Shown piece after piece: positions 45,292-55,765 of a DNA stretch of 64,000 nt (the stretch's first letter is position 1; the number at the start of each line of letters is the position of its first letter). Made by a program: the position numbers and the translations under genes. The notes beneath the pieces are model-generated. The model saw nothing but the letters and a program-made list of their open reading frames with translations. It was not told the origin of the DNA and did not search any database. Source of the stretch: Liopterus haemorrhoidalis (taxonomy: Eukaryota > Arthropoda > Insecta > Coleoptera > Dytiscidae); assembly GCA_963971575.1 (NCBI GenBank), contig OZ020611.1, positions 64,761,381 to 64,825,380 on the forward strand. Direction: 5' to 3'.

Positions 45292-45515
45292 TCAGCACCT
45301 TAGAGGTAAACTGTATAAAGTCACATTTTTATCAGAAAAGACATTTTAGTGCCAAGTGACTTAATACTTTATAGTCCATCGATTGGAAAATAATTTGGAA
45401 CTATAGCTCTAGCCAGTTTCAGTATACGTTGCTTTAAAACTGTATCAAGTCGATCAACGCTTTTCTGAGCTGTTTATCATTTGTGACTTAATACAAGTTA
45501 CCTCTGAGGTGCTGA
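45292..45515. mobile_element. MITE with 34-bp inverted repeats, TA-flanked (224 bp)
   Basis: The left end tcagcaccttagaggtaaac and the reverse complement of the right end (tcagcacctcagaggtaact) pair over about 34 bp with few mismatches, ending in aagtcac. TA is present at 45290-45291 and 45516-45517. TA duplication and size suggest a Tc1/mariner-type MITE. A further aagtgacttaata occurs internally at 45353. Confidence 0.85.
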
Positions 45516-45651
45516 TATGTATGCGGCAAGAATCTTTTCCTTTTTTGTCAGCATGTACTTGTATGATCACTTGTGTTCCAGAATGAAGCACTTAACTCAA
45601 AATTTAAGTTAAAATTTACTAGCTGTCATTTTGAGCACTATCTAGTATTCA

Positions 45652-46398
45652 GTGTTGCCAGAAAATTTATTAAGTTTAAATTCTAATTTGTTAAGTTTAA
45701 TTAAAAAAAAAAACACACTTATACCTTTTACCTGTCGAAGATACAGATTACCGACATGTAAAGAAATTATCCTTCACTCAAATCAGTGCCTTGGCGATAA
45801 ACATGTTTGCCATTGTGTTTTAATTAAAAATGATATCAAATATTTGGGAGTTATAATTGACAGTCATATGTCTTGGAAACTGCACATTACGTACCTAAAT
45901 AACCGGTTAAGGAAATTTATTTATCTTTTTAGACAGCTTAACCGCTGTTTAAAAATAGACACTTTAAAAATGATTTATTATGAATTAGTTCAATCTCTAT
46001 TATTTTACGGGATTTTAGCGTGGGGTGATGCAAATAAATCAACCATAAATAAAATTAAAATAACTCAAAAAATTATTTTAAAAGTAATGTTTAAAAAACC
46101 TTACCGATATCGTACTGAAAAACTTTTAAAAGAAACCTGCCTCTTAAATGTTACTAAACTCTATTTATTATCTTTGTCATTATTTCTATTGAAAAATAAA
46201 AAAATCATTGAACATTTCATAATTCCTAACCATAATTACAGAACTAGACGTAAAGTTAACAAATTATTTAGAACTTTCAAAATTAATAAAAATATTGTTA
46301 AAAGAAATTTGAGAAAAGTGCATTGCCTAAATTATGCAATAATTTTCCTGATGATATTAGATCTTTCTTTTTTAAAGTTTCAAAAAGTTTATTCATGA
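45652..46398 (+). CDS. Non-LTR RT C-terminal region (248 aa)
   Basis: This open frame is the thumb and tail of a CR1/Jockey-like LINE ORF. Motif D reads IKYLGVIIDSHMSWKLHI at about residues 62-79. LRKFIYLFRQLNR and MIYYELVQSLLFYGILAWG (about 105-125) follow, then a Lys-rich thumb with TQKIILKVMFKKPYRYRTEK. Near the end a 1-base slip moves the real terminus into another frame (DDIRSFFFKVSKSLFMKK). RT motifs A-C are absent, so the copy is 5'-truncated, and the Met used is only the first in frame. The 3' UTR runs to 46650, is split by two Helitrons, and resumes at 53958-54063. Confidence 0.85.
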   Translation: MLPENLLSLNSNLLSLIKKKNTLIPFTCRRYRLPTCKEIILHSNQCLGDKHVCHCVLIKNDIKYLGVIIDSHMSWKLHITYLNNRLRKFIYLFRQLNRCLKIDTLKMIYYELVQSLLFYGILAWGDANKSTINKIKITQKIILKVMFKKPYRYRTEKLLKETCLLNVTKLYLLSLSLFLLKNKKIIEHFIIPNHNYRTRRKVNKLFRTFKINKNIVKRNLRKVHCLNYAIIFLMILDLSFLKFQKVYS

Positions 46399-46650
46399 AA
46401 AAGATTAAAACTTGGTTATTTCAATTGACACACTGATTTTTACTTTTTTAGATATATATATATATATTTTTTTTTTTGTAGATTTTTATACGTGAGGTAT
46501 TGCTGTTTTCATATATCGTCTCTATTTTTCAGTATCAAGATATTTTTAATTTTGAACCAGATTTGTAAAGATTATTTCCATATTTATTTATTTTTTCTTG
46601 TAGTGCCTCCACAAGACGGTAGTCTTTTATGGCACTGTATTTATATGTTA
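46399..46650 (+). other. LINE 3' UTR, left part
   Basis: It contains a TA/T-rich stretch at 46450-46480 and the segment gtgcctccacaagacggtag at 46604, a type of motif common in insect LINE 3' UTRs. It ends at ttatatgtta, where the first Helitron begins. The remaining UTR and tail (aaataaaatataaattcaaat) are at 53958-54063. Confidence 0.65.
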
Positions 46651-49600
46651 CTAGCTGAGTACCCGTGCTTCGCTACGGTTTATTGACGGTTTGCCATCAT
46701 CGTGCAATTATAATGAGTCATAGTTCTTTATAGATCACATTGCTGACTCTCTCCTCAGGTGTAGATTCACCCCGTTAGAGGTTCATACTAATGACAAATA
46801 AAATTCGTAGTTTGTTTCTAAACATGTGCACGGGTAACTTTTATAAGCAAAAATCTAGTCGATATCTCATCTGTCCTAAGAGATACTGAGGAATCCGTGA
46901 AAAAAAAAATACTCCTTTTCACCTCATATGGGTCGAAAAATCCTTTCTTAGTGCGTTCTTACGTTATATCGAGAAATGTACTCTTGGAATTTCTTACTTT
47001 TAATAAAAAATTCTTTAGGAATGACATTTAAAAAACTGTTAGAACACTATCGAAAGATTTTAAAAAGTCACCTATATGCCAGAAAGGAATGTTATAACTC
47101 AAGAAGCACAGGAGATATAAAGGGTTCGATGCTTACGTTATGGAAGGAATATGTTCCCGGAATTCCATGTATTTAATCAAAAATATTCCTATTTACCCCT
47201 TTATAGATAAAAAAAAAAGTTTAAAACACTTTCTAAAGATTAGAAACATATATATATATATATATATATACCAAAAAGGAATGTTATAACTCAACAAACA
47301 AATAAGTTACGAAACATTTTATAAGTCGCCCTGATTTAATGTAGATTCGCCCCGTTAAGTGTTGATTGAAGCAAAAAGTTACATTTTTATACATGCGTAC
47401 GGGTAACTATATTAAGTAAAAAGCAAGTCGTTATTTCATCAAGAGATATTAAGAAATCCGTTTTCACCCCCTAGGGGTCGAATTTCGAGAAATTTCTTCT
47501 TAGTGGTTGTTTACGTCATGGAAAAAATATAGTCCCCGAATTTCAATTGTCTACTAAAAAATACCAATGTACCAATGAAATTTAGGGAAATATAAAAATG
47601 AAATTTAGGGTTGAAATATAAAAAAAAAAAAAAACGGTCAAAATGAAATGATCTTGAAACTAATGATATTAAAATGACACCTAAATGCGAAAAAGCACAA
47701 CATAGTTATAGTACAACAAAGACAGAAGCTACAAAGGGTTCTATAATTCACCCCAATGATAGAATCGCCCCTTTAGGGATTGATGATTAGAGCAAAATCC
47801 TGAATTTAATTTTTAAACACATATACGGATAACATTGTAGGCAAAATCCAAATCAATATAATGAAGAATCCGAGGAAAAACATTTTATCACTTTTCATCC
47901 CCTAGGGGTCGAATTTTGAAAAATTCCATATAAGAGGGTGCTTCAAAACTCTTTCTAAATATTTTAAATAGAATATTATGTACCAAAATGGAATGTTATA
48001 ACTCAGGAAATACAAAGGTTTCTATAATTCACCCCAAATGTAGATTTACCACTTTAGGGGTTGATTAGAGCAAAATCCTGAATTACTGTTTCAAAAATTT
48101 GTATGGCTAACCTTACATCACGGAAGGAATATACTTCCCGAATTTCATGTCTCTATAGCCAAGGGAAGTTCTATCGAATATAAATACCCATTTATACTCC
48201 CCCCCCCATTTACATTTAGAGGTGAAATTTTAAAAGACTGTCAAAACTGTCTCGAGATATTTAAAAAAGACCCCGGTGTGCCAAAAATGAATGTTATCAC
48301 CTAATAAACACAGGAAATACGACGGGTTGTATAATTCACCCCGATTATAGATTTACCCCTTTAGGGGTTGATTAGGAAAGAATCCAGGAATAAAATTTTC
48401 GGCATTTGTATGGGTAATCATTATAAGTAAAAGCCAAGTCGATATCTTATTGGTACTAAGAAATATTAAGGAATCCTTGATATCACATTTCAGCCCTTAG
48501 GGGTTGAATTTCGAAAAATACCGTCTTAGTGGGAACTTACGTCATACAGGGAATATACTTTACGAATGTCATGTATCTTGTCCAGAGGACGTTCAATCGA
48601 GTAAAAAATATCCATTTACCCCTTTAGGGTGAAATTTTAAAAACTGTCAATACCATTTCAAGATATTTTGAAGACACCTATATGCCAAAAGGAATTTTAT
48701 AACTCAACAAACACAGGGAATATGATGGGTTGTATAATTAACCCTGTTCGGAAATTCACCACTTTAAGGGTGATTAGAACAAAATCCTGAAATAGGTTTT
48801 TGAACATTTATATGAGTAATCTTTGTAAGAAAAACCAAGACGATATCTTATTGGTCCGTAGAGATATTTAAGAATCCTTGAAATTACATTTCACCACTTA
48901 GGGGTTGAATTTCGAAAAATCCCGTCTTAGTGTATGCTTACCTCATGGAGGGAATATACTTTGCGAATATCATGTATCTATGCCCAAGGGATGTTCTATC
49001 ATATAAAAAATATCCTTTTACCTCTTTAGGGGTGAAATTTTGAAAAACTGTCAAAACTATTTCGAGATATTTTAAAAAGACATCTGTATGCCAAATAGGA
49101 ATTTAATAACTCAACAAACACAGGAAATACGTCGGGTTCTATAATTCTCCCTAATTGTAGATTCACCCTTTTAGGGAATGAATAGGACAAAATCCTGAAA
49201 TAGGTTTTTTAACATTTATAAGGATAATCTTTATAAACAAAAACCAAGGTGATATATTATTGGACCTGTGAGATATTGAGGAATCCATGAAAACACATTT
49301 TACCCCATTTCACCCCTTAGGGGTTGAATTTCCAAAAATCATTTTTTAGGGGGTTGTTAAGTCATAAAAGGGATATACTCCCCGAATTTTATGTTTCTCT
49401 GTTTAGACGACATTCTACCGAATATAAAATACCAAGTTACCCCTTTAGGGGTGACATTTAAAAAAAAGGTCAATACACTTTTTAAATATTTTAAAAAGAC
49501 ACCTATATGCCTAAAAGAAATGTTATAACACAACAAACACAAAAGATGCAATGGGTTCCATAATTCACCCTGATTTTATATTCACCCCTTTAGGGGTTGA

Positions 49601-50335
49601 TTAGTACAAAATCCTGAAAATGTTCCCCACATAAATGTTGAAAAACGGTTTTTCAACATTTATGTGGGTAGTTTTTGTAAGCAAAAGCAAGGCGATATAT
49701 TCTTGACCAAATATACTGATGAATCCGTGAAAACACATTTCACCCCTTTTCACCCCTGAGAGGTCGAATTTCAAAAAATCATTTCTTTGGGGTTCTTAAG
49801 TCATAAAAGGGATATACTTCCCGAATTTTATGTTTCTTTGTCTAGACGAAATTCTATCGAATAAAAAATACCAATTTACCCGTTTAGGGGTGAACTTTAA
49901 AAAAACGGTCAAAACACTTTCTAAATATTTTAAAAAGACACCTATATGCCAAAAATGAATGTTATAACACAATAAACACAGAAGATGCGAAGGGTTCTAT
50001 AATTCACCCTGATTGTAGATTCACCCCTTTAGAGGTCGTTAGAACAAAATCCTGAAATATGTTTTTTAATATTTATATGAGTAATCTTTGTAAGCAAAAA
50101 CCAAGTCGATATCTTATTGGACCTAAGAGATATTAAGGAAACCGTGAAGCCACATTTTACCCCTTTTAACCCCCTTTTCACCCGCTTAGAGGATGAGTGT
50201 CGAAAATTCCGTTCTTAGTGGGTGCTTACGTCATGGAGGGAATATACTCGCCAAATTTCATGATTGCAGGTTCAGTGGTTTGGGCTGGGCGTTGATTATG
50301 AGTAGGTAGCTTAGTTACGATTTTATATATATAGA
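46651..50335 (-). mobile_element. Helitron 1, non-autonomous, satellite-bearing (3,685 bp)
   Basis: Read on the minus strand, it starts with tctatatatataaaatcg (50335) and ends with a hairpin ccgtagcgaagcacgg, eight bases, then CTAG (46651-46654), followed by T. TC start, CTRR end, a short terminal hairpin, A-T flanks and no target duplication are the Helitron hallmarks. No Rep/helicase is encoded. The interior has tandem units mostly of about 400-440 bp (unit marks at 48350, 48751, 49160, 49579, 50018), each with caccccttt-aggggtg motifs. A 43-bp palindrome lies at 49626-49668. Confidence 0.82.
49626..49668. repeat. Perfect 43-bp palindrome in Helitron 1
   Basis: Arms cccacataaatgttgaaaaa and its complement, 20 bp each, surround cgg. 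Only the right arm is normal for the unit (ggtttttcaacatttatrtggg occurs in neighbours), so the left arm is an inverted copy added at one unit. Confidence 0.95.
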
Positions 50336-50338
50336 TTA
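50336..50338. other. TTA spacer between the two Helitrons
   Basis: Three bases separate the TC end of Helitron 1 from the CTAG end of Helitron 2. TTA also flanks Helitron 1 on the left (46648-46650), and TTA occurs at 53958-53960 at the right edge of Helitron 2. Confidence 0.8.
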
Positions 50339-51821
50339 CTAGCTGAAAACCCGTGCTTCACTACGGTATATTGATGGTCTCATTGGCATAAAATCCGCAG
50401 TTTGTTTTTAAACTTGTGTATTGGTAACCTTTGTAACAAAAAATCTAGTCGATATCTCATCTGTCCTAAGAGATATTGAGGAATCCGTGAAAAAACATTT
50501 TACTCCTTTTCACCAGATAGGGGTCGAACTTGAAAAAATCCTTTCTTAGTGGGTTCTTACGTCATACTGAAAAATATACTCTCCGAGTTTTTTATTTCTA
50601 ACAAAAAAATACTAATTTACCCTTTAGGAGTGAAAGAAAACTGTCAAAATACATATATGCCAAAATGGAATGTTATAACTCAACAACCGCTGGAAATACA
50701 AAGGGTTCTGTAATTCACCCCGAATGTAGATTCACCCCTTTAGGGGTTAATTAAGATAAAATCCTAAAATGCATTTTTCGGCATTTGTATGGGTAATCTT
50801 TATAAGCAAAAATCAAGTCTATATCTTATTGATCCTAGAAGATATTAAGGCGTCCTTGAAATCACAATTCCTTCTTTTCACCCTCTAGGGGTGATATTTG
50901 TTAAAGGTAAAAAACTGTTAAAACCATTTCGAGACATTTTAAAAAGACACCTATGTGCCAAAAAGAAACGTTATAACTCAACAAACACAGGAGATACGTA
51001 TAATCTACCCCGTTTGTAGGATCACCCCTTTAGGGGTTGATTAGGACGAAATTCTGAAATAGGTTTTTCGGCATTTGTATGGATAATTTTTGTAAGCAAA
51101 CACCAAGTCGATATCTTATTGGTCCTAAAAGAATTAAGGAATTACTAAAATTACATTTCACCCCTTTTCACCCTTAAGGAGTGAAATTAAAAAAAAATGT
51201 CAAAATCATTTCGAGATATTAAAAAAAAAAAACACCTATGTGCCAAACAGTAATGTTGCAACTAAACAAACACAGGAAATATGGTGGGATGTATAATTCA
51301 CCCCGATTGTAGATCCGCCCCTTAAGGGGTTGATTAGGACAAAATCCAAAAATTGGTTTTTCGGCATTTGCAAGGGTAGTTTTTGTAAGCAAAAACCAAG
51401 TCGATATCTTATTGGTGTTAAAAAATATTAAACAATCCTCGAAATCACATTTCACCCCTTTTCACCCTTTAGGGGTTAAATTTAAAAAGTTGTCAAAACC
51501 GTTTCGAGATATTTTAAAAAGACGCCTATGTGCCAAAAAGAAAACTTATATCTCAATAAACACAGGGAATACGACGGGATGTATAATTCACCCCGATTGT
51601 AGATCCATCCTTTAGGGGTTGATTAGGACAAAATCCTGAAATATATTTTCCGGTATTTGTATGGGTAATCTTTGTCAGCAAAAAGCAATGCAATATCTTA
51701 TTGGCCCTAAGAGATTTAAGGAATCCTTGAAATCACAATTCTCCCCTTTTCACCTTTTAGAGGTAAAATTTTAAAAAACTATCAAAATCTTTTCGAGATA
51801 TTTTAAAAAGACACCTATGTA

Positions 51822-53280
51822 CTAAAAAGTAATGTTGCAACTAAATGTACACAGGAAATACGACGAAATGTATAACTCACCCCGATTGTAGATCCACCCC
51901 TTTAGGGGTTGATTAGGACAAATTCCTGAAATACGTTTCTCGGTAGTTGTATGGATAATCTTTGCAAGCAAACAGTAAGTCCATATCTTATTGGTCCTAA
52001 GAGATATTAAGGAATCGTTGAAATCACAATTCACCCCTTTTCAACCCTTAGGTGTGAAATTTTAAAAAACTGTCAAACCCATTTCGAGATATTTTAAAAA
52101 GACACCTATGTGCCAAAAAGTAATGCTGCAATTAATGAACACAGGAAATACGACGGGATGTATAATTCACCCCGATTGTAGATGCACCCCTTTAGGAGTT
52201 GATTAGGACAAAGACCTGAAATATGTTTTACGGTATTTGTATGGGTAATCGTTGTAAGCAAAAAGCAAGTCGATATCTTATTGGTTCTAAGAGATATTAA
52301 GGAATACTTGAAATCATAATTCACCCCTTTTTACCCTATAGGGGTGAAACATTAAAAAACTACCAAAACCTTTTCGAGATATTTTAAAAATACTCCTATG
52401 TGCTAAAAAGTAATGTTGCAACTAAACGTACACAGGAAATACGATGAAATGTATAACTCATCCCGATTGTAGATCCACCCCTTTAGGGGTTGATTAGGAC
52501 AAATTCCTGAAATATGTTTTTCGGTAATTGTATGGATAATCTTTGCAAGCAAACAGTAAGTCCATATCTTATTGGTCCTAAGAGATATTAAGGAATCCTT
52601 GAAATCACAATTCACCCTTGTACAACCCTTAGGGGTGAAATTTTAAAAAACTGTCAAACCCATTTCGAGATATTTTAAAAAGACACCTATGTGCCATAAA
52701 GTAATGCTGCAACTAATGAACACAGGAAATACGACGGGATGTATAATTCACCCCGATTGTAGATGCACCCCTTTAGGAGTTGATTAGGACAAAAACCTGA
52801 AATATGTTTTTCGGTATTTGTATGGGTAATCTTTGTAAGCAAAAAGCAAGTCGATATCTTATTGGTTCTAAGAGATGTTAAGGAATACTTGAAATCATAA
52901 TTCACCCCGTTTCACCCTGTAGGGGTGAAATTTTAAAAAACTACCAAAACCTTTTCGAGATATTTTAAAAATACTCCTATGTGCTAAAAAGTAATGTTGC
53001 AACTAAACGAACACAGGAAATACGACGGAATGTATAACTCACCCCGATTGTAGATCCACCCCTTTAGGGGTTGATTAGGGCAAATTCCTGAAATAAGTTT
53101 TTCGGTAATTGTATGGATAATCTTTGCAAGCAAACAGTAAGTCGATATCTTATTGATCCTAAAAGATATTAAGGCATCCTTGAAATCACAATTCACCCCT
53201 TTTCAACCCTTAGGGATGGAATTTTAAAAAACTGTCAAACCCATTTCGAGATATTTTAAAAAGACACCTATGTGCCAAAA
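51822..53280. repeat. Dimeric higher-order repeat in Helitron 2
   Basis: Within the array, monomers alternate between two variants. Type a (51822, 52403, 52984) has ctaaaaagtaatgttgcaac and gcaaacagtaagtccatatc. Type b (52106, 52687) has taatgctgca, gatgcacccctttaggagtt and gcaaaaagcaagtcgatatc. The period of the pair is about 581 bp. The arrangement a-b-a-b-a shows recent two-unit duplications. Confidence 0.85.
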
Positions 53281-53904
53281 AGAAATGTTGCAACTAAACG
53301 AACACAGGAATTACGACGGGATGTATAATTCACCCCGATTGTAGATCCACCCCTTTAGGGGTTGATTAGGACAAAATCCTGAAATTGGTGTCTCGGTATT
53401 TGTATGGGTAATCTTTGTAAGCAAAAAGCAAGTAGATATCTTATTGGTCCTAAGAGATATTAAAGAATCCTTAAAATCACAATTTACCCCTTTTCACCCT
53501 TTAGGGGTGAAATTTCAAAAAACTGTGAATACCATTTCGAGATATTTTAAAAAGACACCTATGTGCCGAAAAGTAATCTTGCAACTAAACGAACACAAGA
53601 AATACAACGGGATGTATAATCCACCCCGATTGTAGGTTCACCCCTTTAGGGGTTGATTAGGGCCAAATCCCGAAATTTGTTTTTCGGCATTTGTATGGGT
53701 AATACTTGTAAGCAAAAACTAAGTCGATATCCCATCGGCCCTAAGAGATATTAAGGAATTCGTGAAATCACATTTCACCCCTTTTTATCCCTTAGGAGTG
53801 GATTTTCGAAAAATCCCTTCTTAGTGGGTGCTTACGTCATGGAGGGAATATACTCTCCAAATTTCAAGTTTCTATGGCCAGGGGTTCGGGCTGGGCGGTG
53901 ATGA

Positions 53905-53931
53905 GTGAGTCAGTCAGTCAGTCAGTCAGTC
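53905..53931. repeat. (GTCA)n tract at the Helitron 5' end
   Basis: About six gtca units, preceded by gatgagtgagtca. In Helitron 1 the corresponding position has only tatgagtaggtagc, so the tract is expanded here. Confidence 0.85.
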
Positions 53932-53957
53932 AGGACACTGCCTTTTATATATATAGA

Positions 53958-54063
53958 TTATTTATGTAATTTTTTTTTATGAATATTTATAGACGTATTA
54001 TATTATTTTGTAATCAATTGTATTGTACTTAATTTTAAAAATAAAATATAAATTCAAATTCAA
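53958..54063 (+). other. LINE 3' UTR, right part and tail
   Basis: Continues the UTR broken at 46650: atgtaatttttttttatgaa, then ttgtattgtacttaatttta, ending in aaataaaatataaattcaaa tt-type repeats. The tail marks the 3' end of the LINE begun before 45652. Confidence 0.65.
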
Positions 54064-54419
54064 ATGTGGTATAATGAGACGTTGATTTAATGACCTAAAT
54101 TTTAATTTAGAAGACAGTAGAAAATTTGGTAAATTACATAATCTATACCTGAATCGATTTTAACAATATTCTACCTTTGTAAATTTGTAGGAGTATGTAC
54201 TAGTTCCATTACAGCAAATTGAATGTTTTGTCATGGTTCCATTTAGTAATTGGCTCCAAAATTAAAAGGAGTTAAGTTAGGTAGAAATTGAACTATTTTC
54301 TAATTAATGGTTAATTTTGTTAAAAATTTATAAAAATAATTTAATTTTTGTTGATATGTATTTTTATTGTATTGTGCATACTATTATACTTTAATGTTTG
54401 CAATTAAAACTAAACTAAG
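54064..54419. other. No gene recognised
   Basis: AT-rich; nothing supported. Confidence 0.4.
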
Positions 54420-54700
54420 TCCTAAATTTTGAGTTTTTTAACCCACCCCCTCAGGGGTTTAGCTGGATAGTGGATTTCTGGTAGATTTTATTGGCTCTTT
54501 TGGTGGAAACTGAATTTCCACTTTAGGCAACACTGCTAGTATTAGCGACCAAAGAGCGGTATATTCACGTCAAATTTCAGCTCTCTATGTCCAGCAGTTA
54601 GACCACAACCTTTACAGTAAATACAGACAGACACATGAATGACGGTACAAGGTTTTCTTGGTTATACCTACGAAATCATCAAAATCTACTACAGAAAACG
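54420..54700 (-). repeat. Dispersed repeat family C, diverged copy 3
   Basis: Reading leftward from 54685: tttcgtaggtataaccaaga, accttgtaccgtcattcatg, about three ctgt units, and agagagctgaaatttgac. These match the start of copies 1 and 2 in order. The plus-strand left edge has a cccaccccctcaggggtt motif. Confidence 0.6.
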
Positions 54701-54963
54701 AGAAAAACACTATTATGATTAATTAAACAATGTAGTGCTTATTACGTCATATTTTAAAAACTATCCAATTTTGATTATAGTAAACAAGAATAAAAATATG
54801 CAAAACCACAATGGAAGTTTGACATATCCAAATAGTGTTACAGTATTAAAAATAATATTAACTACACTAGTTACGCTACAGAAAAGTATTTCTAAGAATT
54901 TCTTTTTCCTTTTGTTTGTTGACTTTAGCAGCTCTGGCTATTAGCCAGGAATAAATGAAGAGA

Positions 54964-55233
54964 TTAAGGGTTTTTTAAATTACGTTTATAATTTATATTT
55001 TCTGATTTAATGTAGTTATAAATAATTTCATATATATCTAGAGAGTTAGTAGCAAGAAGCGTATGAATATTGGTAGGTAAACATATTTTTTGGGCAAATA
55101 AATTTTGTATGAATAAGTTACAATTGTGAAAATGAATTGGGCATTCACATTTAAACAATAAGTGGTTCGAATCGTTGACAGACAAATTATCACACGGACA
55201 GAAAAGAGAAGAAACCATATTAATTCTATACAA
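54964..55233 (-). CDS. LINE C-terminal Cys/His tail (89 aa)
   Basis: The frame reads SSLFCPCDNLSVNDSNHLLF and then KCECPIHF, a C-x-C-x10-H-x4-C arrangement like the post-RT tail of insect LINEs and similar in layout to the ORF at 3046-3630. A helical, Ile/Asn-rich end follows (IYEIIYNYIKSENI). Upstream RT is absent, and a run of A at 55246-55258 breaks the frame. The ORF end is intact, so this is a 5'-truncated copy. Confidence 0.65.
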   Translation of the reverse strand: MYRINMVSSLFCPCDNLSVNDSNHLLFKCECPIHFHNCNLFIQNLFAQKICLPTNIHTLLATNSLDIYEIIYNYIKSENINYKRNLKNP

Positions 55234-55453
55234 AATTTTTTAGAATTAAAAAAAAAAACAACAGTTTAAGATCAACAATCAAGAGAAAATTTCGACATTG
55301 TTGATTTTATTAATAAAACAGGAGGCAGCAATAAGTTTGTCATATTTGAATTTGCATCTAAAAAAGGACTGATTTAATGATATATGCACTTGTAATTCCA
55401 GAATTAAAATTAATAAATAAATATTACTAAATAAATATAAATAACAAGCCTGT

Positions 55454-55765
55454 AGCTGCAAACGTTAAATCGTCTGTACCTGCAACTTGACCACTGAGCA
55501 AGGGCATGGACGTGAGTTCAATTCCTGCTTATGTCAAATAATTTGTGTAAAAATATTTATACAAATTACAGGTTCTGCTTAGCCGTTCGTTACCGTCTTA
55601 AACTGAAGGTGCCTTTCTGTGTACGCTAAAAAATGGACGTAATACTGACCATATTACTCCTGAATGTGCATAGATTGAAAACATGGTCATGAAACCTGGA
55701 AACAGGAGGCCTTGGCTCATTTCGGGCTATCGCGCCAATGATGATGTTGATGAAATAAATATTCA
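55454..55765 (+). mobile_element. tRNA-derived SINE, family 1, copy 2
   Basis: Near-identical to 16569-16819 and uninterrupted at the site where copy 1 carries SINE 2. B-box-like gtgagttcaattcctgc at 55513. The 3' part continues past gaaacctggaaacaggaggc to gctatcgcgccaatgatgat and gatgaaataaat. It supplies the empty-site reference for the nested insertion. Confidence 0.8.

Larger units (their letters stand above)
50339..53957 (-). mobile_element. Helitron 2, non-autonomous, satellite-bearing (3,619 bp)
   Basis: The minus-strand ends are tctatatatataaaaggcag at 53957 and CTAG at 50339-50342, preceded by a ccgtagtgaagcacgg hairpin. A GTCA microsatellite (53905-53930) lies just inside the TC end. 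The interior is an eleven-unit tandem array with a very constant period: gatccacccc-type marks fall at 50729, 51020, 51312, 51602, 51891, 52181, 52472, 52762, 53053, 53344 and 53635. No Rep/helicase. Each unit gives a minus-strand frame of about 70 codons; these are by-products. Confidence 0.82.

Noticed and set aside
51219..53196. Series of similar 70-codon minus-strand ORFs, as if a gene family
   Set aside because: They recur with the 290-bp satellite unit, lack a start context or domain, and the period is not a multiple of three; non-coding repeat is simpler.
50700..53660. Regularly spaced repeats resembling a CRISPR array
   Set aside because: The whole 290-bp unit is repeated, with no unique spacers, in an evidently eukaryotic sequence.
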